A stretch of 32,866 nucleotides of DNA, from positions 1-32,866 of the forward strand of contig JADFRY010000011.1 in NCBI GenBank assembly GCA_022561055.1, written 5' to 3'. The DNA is from Nanobdellota archaeon. Lineage in GTDB: Archaea; Nanobdellota; Nanobdellia; Pacearchaeales; GW2011-AR1. The translations under genes were made by a program, and so were the position numbers. The stretch's first letter is position 1; every line of letters starts with the position of its first letter. A model generated the notes under the pieces. That model saw only the letters and a program-made list of their open reading frames with translations, did not search any database and had not been told where the DNA came from. This document shows, piece after piece, positions 32,255 through 32,866 of this stretch.

Positions 32255-32866
32255 CTATAAAGAATCCCTCATCCCAACTTCTTCCTCCATCCTCCACCAA
32301 GGATTAAAAGCATAATCTCCTCTATGATCAACAATCCTCCTTCTCTTTCTTATCCCAATGTCAACTCCAAATCTCTCAATAGGTTTCTTAAACATAACTT
32401 CTTCAATTCTTCTTTCTGTAAAATCCCTAAGCTTCAAAAACTCTTCAAAAACCGGCCACCAAGCTAAAGCAGGAACCCCAGAAGCACATAACTTATACTT
32501 ATCATTCCATGTATGTGGCGCGTGGTCTGTTTCAACAAAATCTATCCTTCCATCTCTCAAAGCTTCTAATAATTTTTCAGGCTCTCCCGGTTCTCTCAAA
32601 GGAGGATTCATCTTTAACTCAATTCCGTCATCGCCCCACATATCATTCCAATTAAAATAAAAATGATGCGGACAAACACCACAAGAAACATCTAAGCCTC
32701 GTTGCTTAGCTAAATTAATATAATCCACGCCAAGAGAAGTTGAAACATGAACAAAGTGCAGCTTTCCTCTAAAACCAGTCATGAAAGCAAATCCCATCTG
32801 GTCTCTAATAGATTCTGTTTCGGCAATCTCCGGGCGTGCAAAACAATGACTTATAGGAGCTTCAGG
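32255..32866 (-). CDS. pyrC: dihydroorotase, C-terminal part (partial)
   Basis: The open frame continues beyond the right edge of the window (203 codons visible). The first visible residues PEAPISHCFARPEIAETESI, then KLHFVHVST (metal-site His), CGVCPHHFYFN, MNPPLRE and TDHAPHTW (catalytic Asp and His) are diagnostic of amidohydrolase-type dihydroorotases. It cyclises carbamoyl-aspartate in pyrimidine synthesis. A late ATG at 32797 is internal, not the start. The C-terminus ends with a basic IRKRRRIVDHRGDY segment. Confidence 0.93.
   Translation of the reverse strand, partial: PEAPISHCFARPEIAETESIRDQMGFAFMTGFRGKLHFVHVSTSLGVDYINLAKQRGLDVSCGVCPHHFYFNWNDMWGDDGIELKMNPPLREPGEPEKLLEALRDGRIDFVETDHAPHTWNDKYKLCASGVPALAWWPVFEEFLKLRDFTERRIEEVMFKKPIERFGVDIGIRKRRRIVDHRGDYAFNPWWRMEEEVGMRDSL

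Noticed and set aside
32829-32837. TCCGGGCGT in pyrC, resembling the tRNA-Ser(CGA) end
   Set aside because: Nine bases only, within a conserved dihydroorotase motif (ARPEIAE); chance match, not another attachment site.

Overview
The window looks like a piece of an AT-rich archaeal chromosome, probably from a DPANN lineage (Pacearchaeota/Woesearchaeota-like). The basis is an archaeal-type uS10, TATA boxes about 25-30 bp upstream of starts with little or no leader, tRNA genes without an encoded CCA, short intergenic spaces and many lineage-specific small proteins. The exact lineage is inference.

Left core (1-13.7 kb): a purD fragment, serS, a LOG/SLOG Rossmann protein, a protein with perfect-length 34-residue tandem repeats, a membrane protein, a Kef-type antiporter with an RCK domain, two NUDIX proteins, uS10, a two-domain ThyX divergent from a thymidylate kinase, tRNA-Ser(GGA), msrA and a DUF1861 protein. 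Two unlike genes share a duplicated 58-bp upstream region. A multi-hairpin repeat occurs in three copies (plus a stub), each 10-12 nt from a stop codon.

Accessory region (13.7-28.2 kb): it starts at the 3' end of tRNA-Ser(CGA) and ends where the last 19 bp of that tRNA and its flank are repeated (28200-28218). This is the usual footprint of tRNA-targeted integration, but no integrase is visible. Within it are: a unit bounded by perfect 35-bp inverted repeats (M23-fold peptidase, HD protein, broken membrane gene, PIN-like protein), followed by a degenerate third copy of the tRNA end; a grpE-dnaK ... dnaJ set on the minus strand whose dnaK and dnaJ are separated by about 7.2 kb; and, in that gap, a restriction-modification module (RHH regulator, nuclease-methylase fusion, HsdS, methyltransferase-nuclease fusion) between imperfect direct repeats. 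Next to it lies an HNH/DGQHR gene between inverted repeats, with a long attC-like stem-loop at its 3' end.

Right core (28.2-32.9 kb): a small membrane protein, cysS, two unrecognised proteins, a gene remnant, a VTT/DedA membrane protein and the 3' part of pyrC. The window is therefore a housekeeping backbone with one nested accessory locus built by repeated insertion at a tRNA-Ser gene.
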